Position numbers and translations under genes: made by a program. From Halisarca cf. caerulea (Eukaryota; Porifera; Demospongiae; Chondrillida; Halisarcidae): DNA of 64,000 bases. The notes below the pieces were generated by a model. That model saw only the letters and a list, made by a program, of their open reading frames with translations. It was not told the DNA's origin and did no database searches. The stretch is from assembly GCA_963170055.1 (NCBI GenBank), contig CAUJGJ010000483.1, positions 2,266,117-2,330,116 on the forward strand. The letters are read 5' to 3'. Shown here piece after piece: positions 1-12,554 of this stretch (positions are counted from its first letter, which is position 1; each line of letters begins with the position of its first letter).

Positions 1-1392
1 CACTGACCATCAGATTATAAAGTTTCTACCATATCTGCAATACATATACCAACTACCACCTGACTCATATACGGTACATATACCAACTACCACCACTCAC
101 ATACAATACGTAAATATGTGTAGTTGCATGTTTTCTGGAGTAATTTGCAGGAAATATGAGTTTCCAGTACCTGTCTACGTACATTATACATCAACAATAG
201 ATCTGTGTTGACCTGCAATTCAAAAATTCTCAGGGGAATATGTAATTTGTGTATTGTGGCGAAATTGAACACCTCAGGACCAAGGAAGATGTTTAGTTTA
301 GGGGGTTGTCCTTATTATTGAGGTTGAGGTTCTACATAATACAGTAAGTATTGCGATGACTAGCACTCATTCTGAAAATGTGTCCACTTTAAGGAGTGTT
401 TGCAATTGTTATGTTTAGGGTAGATGGTTTAAATTTGCTGTATTTTGAAGTAGATTAACTTTTTGAATTCCTTTTCCATTTTTTTACAGGTATCTGTTAT
501 TTTATCATAAAAAGGTCCTGGACATGGATTGATTCATCTGTACTTGCGTGTTATTTATGACATTTTACACAAGCGTATTTCAGTTTTACTTCAATTTCTA
601 CCACTGGTTGGTGTCACTTTATACAGTATTACCATTGAATGTACGAAAAATTAGTCTCGTGTGTATTTGACAGTGTGTTCCATTTGAATCCAAGTATTTG
701 CTTCTTGGCATAATAACATGTGTATTTGATTTCAATAGTAATGTATAATATTATACCAAAAGCGCATGAAGAGAAGTCCACCATGTCAGTGTATAGTCTT
801 GCATACCCCAGACCGCTACTTTGCCTTCTTATTGGTGCATGACTATATGACACCATCGCTCGGTGCAACCAGTCGTTACAGCATAGACGCTCTATACTAG
901 GTAGTCAACAATCACAAAGGAGGTGAAATAGGGGTCTGGGCTAGTTACATGAGACTAATCAATGTGGTGCTAATCACGATTGCCATTCATAGCGTCTACA
1001 TAATACATGCAGTGTAATTCTCTAAATCGAACATCCTTGGGACCAAAGAAAAGGTTCAGTTTAGAGAGGTTTCCGGATTAGGGAGGTTCTTATGTACAGC
1101 AAATATAGAGAACAGGACTTTAAAACACATTCGGTTTAGAGAGGGTTTCAGATTACAGAGGGCTCAGTTTAGAGAGGTTTCACTGCACATGCAAAACTTC
1201 AATAGCGGTGTCACTATGCAGTACGTGCATGATCAGTCCCCGAAGAAGAAGGAGGTAATGGCCGGCGGTCTGGTCACACAAGCTACGTATTGGCAAGGTC
1301 GAATCATAGACCCTCAATTCCATGGTCGAATTAACGCTGACGAGAAATGACAGGTCACGCCTACTTATACTTTGGGGTTTCACTCTCGAAAA
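1..1392. other. Upstream spacer of MEAF6
   Basis: I see no convincing coding exon here; the short open frames match no family I know. Positions 257-337 and 1010-1195 hold fragments of dispersed elements built around runs such as 'tttagagaggtttc'. Position 889 carries 'agacgctctata', a motif that recurs around 18430 and 18820. The MEAF6 promoter must lie near the right end, but no TATA box is evident. Confidence 0.5.
1010..1195. repeat. Dispersed inverted-repeat element, copy 1
   Basis: The block starts with 'gtgtaattctctaaatcgaa' and ends with 'tttagagaggtttcactgca', which are roughly inverted copies. A related block in reverse orientation lies at 47935-48115, sharing 'gtttagagagg' and the 'gggaccaaagaaaaggttca' stretch. 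This is what a short non-autonomous DNA transposon looks like. No coding capacity is seen, and the superfamily is not assigned. Confidence 0.55.
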
Positions 1393-2756
1393 ATGGCCAG
1401 CACCAATCCGGCTACTGACATTCGCCAAGAACTCGCTGACTTGATTAAAAAGAGAAATGAAGTCGCGGTGAGCCCTGCATTACGTTTAATGTTTTGTTAG
1501 TTGAATTTAAATGCATTAGGTAACCTTTCTCGTTCCGTATCGTGCAGGACAATCTAGCTAACCTAGAGAGACAAATCTATGCATTTGAAGGAAGTTACTT
1601 AGAAGACACGGCATCTCATGGCAACGTAATCCGAGGATGGGAAGGATATTTGAATACAGTTAGGTTAGTTCCAGTTTGGAAAGGGCGGTTTTATCATAGA
1701 TAATAGGGTGATCGAAGCAGGGTAATTTGGCACACTGGGGTAATTCAGGACGGGACCTTTAACTTCTGCTGTGGTTAAGGTGTCTAGACAAACTTGCTAC
1801 TGCTGAAATACCAATTCATGGAGACAACAATGACAAGAAACAATGTGTATGCCACATGGTTCATACTGCTTTTGGCCCACCATCTCGAATTACCCCAGTG
1901 TGCCAAATTACCCCCGTTTTACCCTATAAACTGTCTATGGGTTGAACTTTCATTGTGTCTTTGTGAGCATTCAGTAGTCCCGCGTAGCCAGATCCATGCT
2001 CGCCGTGACTGACGTCACTGGATGGGCGAGTAGGGTCTGGCTACGTGAGACTAAGCATTCAGGGTAATAAGGTAAGGCAGGGGGTTTCCGGATGGCGAGG
2101 TGTTTCCAGACACTGGTTGATGTATGATTCTAGCTCCAGATAGCAAAGACTGTTTTAAAGTCAAACAGATAGCATAAAGGTAAAACGGCTTGTACGTATA
2201 TACTTATGTCAACTTAAATTGTCTTCATTATCTAGAGATAGAACCATAAGTTAGTCAGTGTCCAGAAACACCTTGCCATCCGGAAACCCCATGCCTTACC
2301 TTACCACCCAATGCACTGATGTTTATATAATGAACTATGCCGTTTACTCTAATACTTAAGCTTTCTGTGGATCTTTGTTTGTATGTATAATGCATGTCAC
2401 CTTTACTGTATATTTGTTTATTGAGACATGTTTCTAGTATTCAGTCACGGTTATCTGTATGGTTAAATATTGGGGTATCTGTAGTTGTGTGTACTCACTA
2501 TTCTGTTGCTTGGTATCTAAAAGAAGTCTGTGAGTCCATGAAGTAGCAGCTGGGCAGCATTGTCTTTTAATGTGTTGGGAAATATATGCATTAGGTTGTT
2601 GTTATGTCCATTATAATGCTGTATTCAAAATATATATTATACATACATATGTACGTACGTATATAATGGCCTTAACAGCTTTGGGAGTTTAGGATGTTTG
2701 TCAGTTACATAGAAGGAAGGTGGTATTTGGACATGACCACTGAACTATGTTTGGAA

Positions 2757-2820
<64 letters not shown>

Positions 2821-2822
2821 CT

Positions 2823-2879
<57 letters not shown>

Positions 2880-2894
2880 TGTCTGTGTGTGTAC

Positions 2895-2962
<68 letters not shown>

Positions 2963-2986
2963 CTGAGTGTATATGTGTGTGTGTGT

Positions 2987-3029
<43 letters not shown>

Positions 3030-5676
3030 CACGCGCGCATGTACATTTTTTGCATTTATGGATTAATTAAGGATTTCTATTTTGCCATACATAGATACTA
3101 CGTATATAATTAGTTGTGTATAACGTTATAAATTAAATGTAGCAGTATGCATACATATGTACATAGCTATGCTGTGAAAAGTTACATTATGGAATACGGT
3201 AGTACTCCATGTGTAGGATTGACACGGAAAGCATGGCCTTCATACGTTTGCGGAAATACGTTTTTGACCAAAAACATATGGTAGGGAGAGTCAATGGCTT
3301 TCAGAAGTGGATTTCGGGACATTTTGACACACCAGCTACAAGACTGAGTAGTTTAAAAACTTCGTAAGCCCATGTTCTTAAAGAAATTCGAAGCACCAAA
3401 CAACAGTGAGGTATGGGTCCGCAGCACCAGCAGCATTTTAAGATTACTCTTCTCGTCTTTTTTTGAATTAAGCTACAGGTCACCAGGAAGGTTCTATGGG
3501 TTTCATCTCTCATTACTGAGCTCGAATTGTTAACGTCAATTGCCTTTTGCAGGTTTTGAAGCAGTATGTACATTTCTTAACAAAGAATAATTTTATAGGC
3601 AAATCCTATACATTTGCCAAATCAGCCATTTTCGGGATCAGCACAATGGCTACGGGAGACTAGGCATACAAGTACAGTACGTACACAAGGCCAAACGTTC
3701 AATGATCGTCGACTTTTGTTTGAGACTTTGTTTCTAGGTGGGTACATTGATTTTAGTCAGGTAGCTGCATAGTTTTAGTTTCTTAAACGAACAAGATTTG
3801 ATTGTGTTCCTTTCTGAACTGCAGTGGAAACCTTCTTTTCCACTGCAGTTTTAGTTTCTGTAACAGCCTTTATTCGAGCAACTGTTTTGCTTTAAAAGGA
3901 AAAGACTGCATGAACAAGGGTGTATAAAAAACATTTAAAAATGGTAAAAGGATGTAGGATTGACACATGATTGTGCAAAAAGGATTTATCTAAAAGGGAT
4001 CCTCCAAAAACACTTGGAACAAGGATAAGTTGCATAATAGGTGCAGGGCTAGGTGGGCAAAGGGCAAGACCGGCATAGAGATAGACGAGTATGTGCTGCA
4101 CATGCGGGATGTAGGAATTTGCACAGTGTGCACTCAGTCCAATTAAACTCCGTCTAGCCCTATACCTGTCTAGCCTCATGTATGTGTAGCTCTATACTCG
4201 TCTTGCTCTATGCCTGTCTTGCCCTTTGCCCACCTGGCCCTGTACCTGTTTTGCAACTTACCCTTGTTCCTAGTGTTTTTGGAGGATCCCTTTTTGATAA
4301 ATCCTTTTTGCACAATCATGTGTCAATCCTACATCCTTTTACTATTTTTAAATGGTTTTTATACACCCTTATATTTGCAGAATGGTCCTTGTAAGTGTTT
4401 CGTCACTGTGTGTGTACGTACGTACATGTGTATGTTTGTATCTGAATTCAGGGGATACTCTCAAAACAAAGTTGAAATGAGAAAGAAGAAACGCATCAGT
4501 GATTCAGACAGGCTTTTCTCCAACTCCTCTGTAACATCTATGAAGGTTCGATTCATGTACTGTCAAACTCTGTTAGTAAGTGCCTGGGATAGTGAGTACT
4601 CCTGGATATTAAGCACTCATTGCTCTGCCCCCACCTCGTGCAATACCATTGAAAGCACCTGGGATAGTAAGTATCTCTGATAATGTTTATTTTCCCTTCC
4701 CTTGAGGGTACTAACGATCCAAGTTCTACAGTATACCAGTCCTTTGTACCCTTTCAAGGCCTCCCATTGCTCCCAGTCTATCCTCATCTCTTATCTGTGC
4801 AGCTTTGTGTAGATATAGAATTTATCACATGTACCACATCTGCGATAAATTGATAGAATGATTGATAGATCTCATCTAGGGTAATATCCTCTTTGAGATG
4901 GTCAGGAATTCAATACTGTTTGCTGTAGAATCTGATGACGCTACATACTAGAAGCCTCATATTATTAATTGTATGTATAAAATGCCGCAATTGGTTCCAC
5001 AAAATCCTGGCCCATCATTCATCTTGGCATACTAACCAATCTTCTGTATATAGTAATGCTATACAATAGTTGTGAGTTGGTTTCCAAAAAATTGTGGCAT
5101 TTATGTGCATTTTGGCACATTAACCGTTTGTCACTGTATTGGTGGATGTGGTGGTTGAAATGAAGGTACCATTTTTAGTCCTTTTCTGCCTTTTTACTTG
5201 ACAACGTTCTTCTCTGTCACTTATGCAGGCTGTCAACCCACACTTAGTCAGTGATTTCGGATCAATTCAAGATGCTCCTTCTGAAATTTCAGTGCATGAT
5301 AGCGGTCCAGAAGACATTAGTGATGCCTTGTCACAAGCCTCCTCCTTTGCTGGTGAAGAGAAACACACGAGTCTTGCTTTTGGAAACTCCTCGATCAAGA
5401 AGAAAAGAGGACCATTATCAAAGTGAGAATTCAGTAGTTCTCTTTAATGATCTGCCAAACCCTTTTATCAACCATCAATTTTATGCATGAATTAGCTGAT
5501 ATTGCTTTAGATTGACATGGGAAATCCACCTATGTATCTCTTACCAAGTGTATTGTAGCGGATTAGTGAGAATTTGCTGATTGGAGTTGACTTTTCAGAT
5601 GAAGAGAATTACTGGCTCATATGCTTTGCGTTTTCTCCACAGGTTTGAAGGCAGAACAAAGAAGAATAGACCGTGA
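1393..5676 (+). CDS. MEAF6: MEAF6 (Eaf6), chromatin-modification subunit
   Basis: Five exons: 1393-1467, 1548-1663, 4452-4545, 5229-5422 and 5643-5676, giving 170 residues (human protein about 190). MEAF6/Eaf6 is the small subunit shared by NuA4/TIP60 and by the HBO1 and MOZ/MORF histone acetyltransferase complexes in the nucleus. The N-terminal half carries the family core: [11 protein letters not shown], then [19 protein letters not shown] (about residues 27-45), then [11 protein letters not shown]. Exon 3 continues with [18 protein letters not shown], matching the family's 'ERLFSKSSVTS' stretch. Exon 4 is acidic and serine-rich; exon 5 ends in a short basic tail (KKNRP). All junctions are GT-AG and keep the frame. 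The ATG has A at -3 and begins the conserved reading frame. Intron 2 (1664-4451) holds a MITE-like element, a long (GT)n tract and a large inverted repeat. No AATAAA is seen just after the stop. Confidence 0.93.
1712..1926. repeat. MITE-like element, 'GGGTAAT' family, copy 1
   Basis: It begins with 'gggtaatttggcacactggg' and ends with 'cccagtgtgccaaattaccc', an inverted pair, then 'cgttttaccc'. The interior includes 'cttgctactgctgaaatacc'. Related copies lie at 28852-29023 and, reversed and expanded, at 45618-45977. It sits in MEAF6 intron 2. Confidence 0.7.
1978..2053. repeat. Inverted-repeat fragment of the 'agtctcg..agccagac' family, with internal CRE
   Basis: The left side reads 'cccgcgtagccagatccatg' and the right side 'gagtagggtctggctacgtg' followed by 'agact', an imperfect inverted repeat. 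The centre contains TGACGTCA (2010-2017). Related ends occur at 53585-53648, 54191-54262 and about 45568. Confidence 0.55.
2068..2303. repeat. MITE-like element with ~46-bp terminal inverted repeats
   Basis: The left end 'taaggtaaggcagggggttt' and the right end 'aaaccccatgccttacctta' are inverted copies. The similarity continues inward through 'ccggatggcgaggtgtttcc' on the left for about 46 bp per arm. The element is 236 bp, has no coding capacity and lies in MEAF6 intron 2. Confidence 0.75.
2759..3021 (+). repeat. (GT)n microsatellite
   Basis: About 260 bp of nearly pure GT with a few 'tatgtgtctgtg'-type interruptions, in MEAF6 intron 2, in the sense orientation (UG repeats in the pre-mRNA). 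The long Cys/Val and Thr/His frames across it are translation artefacts. Confidence 0.95.
3916..4370. repeat. Long inverted repeat (two ~177-bp arms)
   Basis: Arms 3916-4092 and 4194-4370 are reverse complements at roughly 90 percent identity by eye, with a 101-bp spacer. Matched landmarks are 'gtgcaaaaaggatttatc' (left) with 'gataaatcctttttgcac' (right), and 'gggatcctccaaaaacac' with 'gtgtttttggaggatccc'. The same peptide can be read from opposite strands of the two arms, which follows from the symmetry and is not evidence of a gene. It ends 81 bp before MEAF6 exon 3, so the transcript could form a long hairpin there. Confidence 0.88.
4558..4728. repeat. MITE-like family B, copy 1
   Basis: Starts 'tactgtcaaactctgttagt' and ends near 'gatccaagttctacagta'. 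The interior contains 'taccattgaaagcacctggg' and 'ttcccttgagggtact'. Three further copies lie at 32936-33112, 44025-44233 and 48391-48605. The ends resemble inverted repeats of a TA-target DNA element. It lies in MEAF6 intron 3. Confidence 0.75.
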
Positions 5677-6021
5677 TGATTTTTTCTTCTATTTTAAATC
5701 TACGTATTATAGTGTAATTGACCCATGCTAAACCGTGTGCGTGTGAAACCGTAGTATCTATGGTGTAACTGACATGTCCTTTAATGTCTCTCGAGACTTT
5801 TTATTGTCTGTAACACATACACAGTGTAAGTCGATATTGTTGGACCGAGAAGGTGTGGCCATATAGGTACTACAACACTTATGCATTGCGGGGCGACGTG
5901 TGCCAGAGGAATGTGAGAGGATCGAGGTACGTGTATACGTACAGCGTTTGTTGCGGTGCCCAGCGACACCCCAACAAGTACATGCAGTTATGACGTCACG
6001 AATTTATTTTTACGAAACAAA
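5677..6021 (+). promoter_or_regulatory. MEAF6-PRKAR1 spacer and PRKAR1 promoter region
   Basis: Only 345 bp separate the MEAF6 stop from the PRKAR1 ATG, in the same orientation, so the MEAF6 3' end and the PRKAR1 promoter must both lie here. No TATA box or AATAAA is evident. The one clear motif is the CRE at 5991-5998. Confidence 0.6.
5991..5998. promoter_or_regulatory. Full-consensus cAMP response element (TGACGTCA)
   Basis: The palindrome TGACGTCA lies 23 bp upstream of the PRKAR1 ATG. This is the binding site of CREB/ATF bZIP factors, which PKA phosphorylates. The context 'gcagttatgacgtcacgaat' is not shared with the two other TGACGTCA sites in the window (2010, 54191), which lie in repeats. 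Function is inferred from motif and position only. Confidence 0.6.
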
Positions 6022-6917
6022 ATGGCTGAAATCACCGTGCAAGAATGCGAGGAGTACGTACAAAAACACCAAGTACAAGCTCTTTTGAAGACAGCAATTG
6101 AAGCATTATGTAAAGAAAGACCGGATAACCCGGTTAGATTTCTCAAAGAATACTTTGAGAGCTTGGATAAGGACAAAAAAGTTAGTGCTGTTGAACTATA
6201 TTTATTCCATATTACAGGCCTGATAATCGAAGTGTGTTGTCATTGTCGTTAGTAAGGAATTTGTCACACGTCTTCGATCGATATTAGTTCTTTGATATTT
6301 AATTATTTGTATCCAAGACGTTCTTAGGACGGCACACCCGAACATACCACCTATGTACCGCGCCTCGTGTAGAATCCTTTGAATTCATTAGCTGTGCAGC
6401 ATATATTGATCCTTCAGCGGTGTTGAACTGCTGCTTAGTTATGGAAATGGTACATATGGTAAGCTGTCTATTGTTGGAGTATCTATGGTGAAATTAGGCG
6501 ATAGTTACTAAGTATCAATCGTTGGATATCCGTTGGGTACAGGATACTTCTCGTCATCTGGGGCACACACACATAAGCTGCTACCTAACTCGCTCTTCTC
6601 TGGGCGCCAATTTGTCCCTATATTAGCGTCTCTTTTCATTACTTTGACGCAGGAAGAAGAGCCTACCGTGGACTCACCTGCGCCGCAAAGGGTCGCCCGC
6701 CCAAGACGCGGGGCGGTCAGCGCTTCTGTCATGAACGAAGGAGAGCTCAACTCATACGAGAAGAAGGTAAGCATGTGTGTGTCCCCTTCCCTGCCATTGT
6801 GTTTATTTTCATGGTACCAGGGATTCTTAATTTGTCAACAAAATGTCTTTGTGATGTTTGTGGCCATATCTGTGCTTACTAGCATCATAGATAATGCAGT
6901 TTACGTGTGTACGTGAG

Positions 6918-6975
<58 letters not shown>

Positions 6976-8140
6976 TGTGTGTGTGTGTGTATGTACATGT
7001 TTGTGAGTAGGGAGGGAGTGGGTGAGTAGTTGAATAAGTGGATGCATGCATGTGCTGGTGTGTGCACATGCAGTACGCATTTTAGTAATTAGTTCCTCAT
7101 TTCTCCTTCCCTGTGGTGATCATTCACCATTGATCAGCCCTTACCTCTGCCCTTGATGCAGTAACATGTGTAGGATTGTATACAAATATAGTGAAACTTC
7201 TCTAATCTGGCACTCAATGGGACTTGAAAAATTTGTTGGATTTAGGAGGTTGTCAGATTAAAGAGTGATTCTTAGCGGACTTTAATATGGTGACTGTACC
7301 TCATAAGATGGTCAGATTAGAGAGAATGTCGCATTACAGAGGTGTTGGATTAGAGAGGTGTCGGATTATCAAGTGACTTTTAGTGTGGTCTACTATGGTG
7401 ACTGCACCTCGTAAGATGGTCAGATTAGAGAGAATGTCGGATTAGTGAGGTGTTTCAGTGCATACGTACGTACCTTCTTTCTATGCTTCATGTGATGTGA
7501 GTACTCAGTACGTACATACGTACATCAATCTCTTGACTTGTGGTCCACGTGTTTGGTTCTCAGCAGTGTGTCATGTTGTGTTGGATACTTGACTTACGTA
7601 CGTATGCACGCATACGTACATATTCCTTGATCCTGCATTTCTTCTGAAATTTACAATCTCGAGAGTTGGTGTATTTCATAAAACACGTTTTAACAGTAGT
7701 GCGGTGAAGCCTCTACAATCTGACATTCAATGGAACTTGGAAAAGGGTCAGATTTGTGGGTTGCCGGATTATGGAGTGACTATTGATGTACGTACTTTAA
7801 CATGGTGATTGTACCTCATAAGATGGTCAGATTAGAGAGAATGACAGGTTATAGAGGTGTCACTCTACTGTACATGTTTGTGGGACAACAATTATTCGTG
7901 AATGAAAGTGAAACCTATCTATAATGATTCAGCATAATATAGAGGTCAATTCTGTGACCAAGTGCTTGTGGTCTCTGTAGACATGTTGTCCTTGTGCAGA
8001 GATACTGCTGAGTCACTGATGCACCTGTGGGTCAGCCTACGGTGGTCTCTGTAGACAGGTAGTCCTTGTGCAGAGATACTGCTGAGTCACTGATGCACCT
8101 GTGGGTCAGCCTACGGTGGTCTCTGTAGACACATACGCGT

Positions 8141-8229
<89 letters not shown>

Positions 8230-8266
8230 ACACACACACACACACACTGCACACACACACACGCAC

Positions 8267-8349
<83 letters not shown>

Positions 8350-9670
8350 CACACACAAGGCTTGACACTTTGAGTCTTCCAGTGTGGTTCACTGTAGTCT
8401 CATATCCAGACCGTCACACTCTGTCGGGTAGAATAAAATGGCAGCCAGCGGAAGGGTCTTAGACTACAGTGGAACCTGCTATTCAGGACACTTGAAAATC
8501 TGGACACTTATATGAACTGGACATTAGGTTATGGTCTCAAATTCTCATACACATACAAAAGACATATCGGGGCAACCCTGGAAAATCAGGACACCTGTGC
8601 AATCAGGACACTTTTGGTGGTCCCCGAGGTGTCTGCATTATTCAGGTTCCACTGTAGTTCCTCTGTTAGGTGCATTGCTGGCCATTCAACTGGTATTTGT
8701 GGTAAGGTCTTAGCATACAGTTTCTTGTGAGTATTGTATGTACGTATGTATGTACGTTTGTATTGTAAGATTAGAAAACTAAAAGATCGACTTTGTGTTA
8801 TGAACTGTAAAATTTTATTTATATTCAAGTATTTCACATTAAGTGGTTGTCATGGGCTCTTTACATGCTATAAGTACAGGGGGTCCTCAATGTCCCATTC
8901 TAAGTACAATGGGTCCTCAATGTCCCATTCTAAGTACAGTGGGTCCTCAATGTCCCATTCTAAGTACAGTGGGTCCTCAATGCTTCATTCTAAGTACAGT
9001 GGGTCCTCAATGCTTCATTCTAAGTACAGTGGGTCCTCAATGTCCCATTCTAAGTACAGTGGGTCCTCAATGCTCCATTCTAAGTACAGTGGGTCCTCAA
9101 TGCTCCATTCTAAGTACAGTGGGTCCTCAATGCTCCATTCTAAGTACAGTGGGTCCTCAATGCTCCATTCTAAGTACAGTGGGTACTCAATGTCCCATTC
9201 TAAGTACAGTGGGTACTCAATGTCCCATTCTAAGTACAATGGGTCCTCAATGTTCAGCTCTCTTTGGCCAATTGATCGAATACATACGCATGTTGCCTGG
9301 CACTTAGCATTATAATATCTGGCCCTGAGTATATGGTCAGATTGGAGAGAATGTCAATTTCTCTAGGTGTCATATTGCTAATTTATTACTATACTTATGT
9401 GTGTTTCTGAGAGTGTTTGTGGATTGAAAGTTCACTTGTAATGTTGCCATAGGTTATCCCCAAAGACTACAAGACGACTGCAGCTCTTCAGAAGGCCATT
9501 GCTAAGAACATTCTCTTTACTCATCTCGAGGAAGATGAAAAAAGTGACATATTTGATGCGATGTATCCAGTCAGCCACAAAGCAGATGCAGTGGTTATAC
9601 AGCAAGGAGATGAGGGAGATAACTTCTATGTTTTGGACAATGGAGAAGTTGATGTTAGTTGTAAGATTTG

Positions 9671-9727
<57 letters not shown>

Positions 9728-12471
9728 CATGCATGCGTGTGAGGTGCATCCACATTTAGGGTATTGCTACATTAGCACACACAGCGTGCATATGTGTGCA
9801 TCTGTACATGTTGTAATGTTTGAACACATACGTATTTATACATGTACATACGTACGTACATACTTGTCTTTGCAGTTAGTTTACATGTGTACCTTGTGTT
9901 TGGATGCAAATCTGATGAGAATTGTATGTACAGTATGTATGTCTATTTGGCTTCATGGTCATACCAACTGTCATAGTACGGTACTGTCTTGTCAGCCGGT
10001 GCATGAGTGTTTGCTCTCCCGTCAACAGGTATACGTCAACAACAAGTACGTGAGCACCATTCAGGAGGGGGGAAGTTTTGGGGAGTTGGCTCTGATATAC
10101 GGGACTCCTCGTGCAGCTACCATCAAGGTTGGTGTCATGCGTACGTACAGTAACTCACGGTTTATCCAGCAGCTAACTATACGTACGTACGTTTGAGAAT
10201 ATTTGTTTAATGCTCTACTTTGCTTACCTTCACTAATATGTACATACAGTATGTGGGAATTTAAACTCTTTAGTTCAGCACAAGTTATGGGGAATAGATA
10301 GGGTCAGGTGTCCCTGTACCTGTAGATTTTGCTGTGATTACAGTGTATGCTGCATCCACCCTGACTGTGCTGCATCCACCCTGAGTGTACTGCATCCACC
10401 CTGACTGTACTGCATCCACCCCGAGTGTGCTACATCCACCCTGACTGTACTACATCCACCCTGAGTGTGCTGCATCCACCCTGAGTGTGCTACATCCACC
10501 CTGAGTGTGCTACATCCACCCTGAGTGTGCTACATCCACCCTGAGTGTGCTGCATCCACCCTGAGTGTACTACATCCACCCTGAGTGTGCTGCATCCATC
10601 CTGACTGTGCTGCATCCACCCTGAGTGTACTACATCTACTCTGACTGTACTGCATCCATCCTGAGTGTACTACATCCATCCTGAGTGTGCTGCATCCACC
10701 CTGAGTGTACTGTATCCACCCTGAGTGTACTACATCTACTCTGACTGTACTGCATCCATCCTGAGTGTACTACATCCATCCTGAGTGTGCTGCATCCACC
10801 CTGAGTGTACTACATCCATCCTGAGTGTACTACATCCATCCTGAGTGTGCTACATCCATCCTGAGTGTGCTGCATCCATCCTGAGTGTGCTGCATCCACC
10901 CTGAGTGTACTGCATCCACCCTGAGTGTACTGCATCCACCCTGAGTGTACTGCATCCACCCTGACTGTACTACATCCATCCTGAGTGTGCTGCATCCACC
11001 CTGAGTGTACTGCATCCACCCTGAGTGTACTACATCCATCCTGAGTGTGCTGCATCCACCCTGAGTGTACTACATCCATCCTGAGTGTGCTGCATCCACC
11101 CTGAGTGTGCTGCATCCACCCTGACTGTGCTGCATCCATCCTGAGTGTGCTGCATCCACCCTGACTGTGCTGCATCCACCCTGACTGTGCTGCATCCATC
11201 CTGAGTGTGCTGCATCCACCCTGAGTGTGCTCAAAAAGTATTATTAATCAAACAATATGTAATAGTTTACACAATAAATGATGAACAAAGAAAGAAAGGA
11301 ATTAAGTATGACCAACTTATGCAAATAAGAAAAGATGTGAACAAAAGAATTAATACATGAAAGATACATATCAGCACTAAATTACATATGCACACGTGAG
11401 TGTGCTGCATCCACCCTGACTGTACTACATCCATCCTGAGTGTGCTGCATCCACCCTGAGTGTACTACATCCATCCTGAGTGTACTGCATCCATCCTGAG
11501 TGTACTGCATCCATCCTGAGTGTACTGCATCCACCCTGAGTGTACTACATCCATCCTGAGTGTGCTACATCCATCCTGAGTGTACTACATCCACCCTGAC
11601 TGTGCTGCATCCACCCTGAGTGTACTGCATCCACCCTGAGTGTACTACATCCATCCTGAGTGTGCTGCATCCACCCTGAGTGTACTACATCCACCCTGAG
11701 TGTACTGCATCCACCCTGAGTGTACTGCATCCACCCTGAGTGTATTGAGTGTACTTTATCCACCCTGAGTGTATTGAGTGTACTTTATCCACCCTGAGAA
11801 TGTACCCCATAAATGTGCTGCATACATCCACCACTAGTGTACATATTACATCCACCCAGAATGTACCACATACGTACATCCACCCAGAATGTACCACATA
11901 CGTACATCCACCCAGAATGTACCACGTACATCCACCCAGAATGTACCACGTACATCCACCCAGAATGTACCACGTACATCCACCCAGAATGTACCACGTA
12001 CATCCACCCAGAATGTACCACGTACATCCACACAAAGTGTTTTAGAACATATTACGTATGGTTCCCTGCGGAATGGAATCCATATGACCATCTCCACCTT
12101 GTCTAACATCCTGTCCAATGTGTTTGGGCTCAATCTTGGTACTTGTAGAGAGACCTTTTCTGTCTAACATTATCAATGTCTACTGACGTGATGGATAGTG
12201 TTATTTGACCTTTGGTAGTTTATTGTTATGCTATATACCTTTGAGAATGTAATTTATTTTATTTTTTGGGGGGAGTTTATTGTTGTTTGAAGTTGAGTGA
12301 TTGTATTATTAATATTGAAGTTTGGGTGCTTGTTGTTGTGATTTTAGGATGCTTGTTGTTTGACTGGGTATTGTATCTCACTTTGCAGGCAAAGACAGAT
12401 GTCAGACTGTGGGCCATTGATCGTGATTCATACAGAAGAATACTTATGGTGTGTGTGTGTGTGGTGTGTGT

Positions 12472-12510
<39 letters not shown>

Positions 12511-12518
12511 TGTGTGTG

Positions 12519-12554
<36 letters not shown>

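Noticed and set aside
2694..3070. Long Cys/Val or Thr/His open frames across (GT)n and (CA)n tracts, here and at ~20 other places
   Set aside because: Dinucleotide repeats stay open in several frames on both strands; they have no family similarity and lie in introns or spacers.
3892..4394. Similar 95-aa and 70-aa frames on opposite strands
   Set aside because: The similarity is fully explained by the inverted-repeat arms; no protein family was recognised.
10345..11792. Could regularly spaced repeats be a CRISPR array?
   Set aside because: Head-to-tail units without unique spacers, in an intron of a eukaryotic gene.
10810..12035. 129-aa and similar frames of '[13 protein letters not shown]' type
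   Set aside because: Translations of the 20-bp and 24-bp minisatellites in a PRKAR1 intron; the period is not a codon multiple, and the peptide repeats simply reflect three shifted units.
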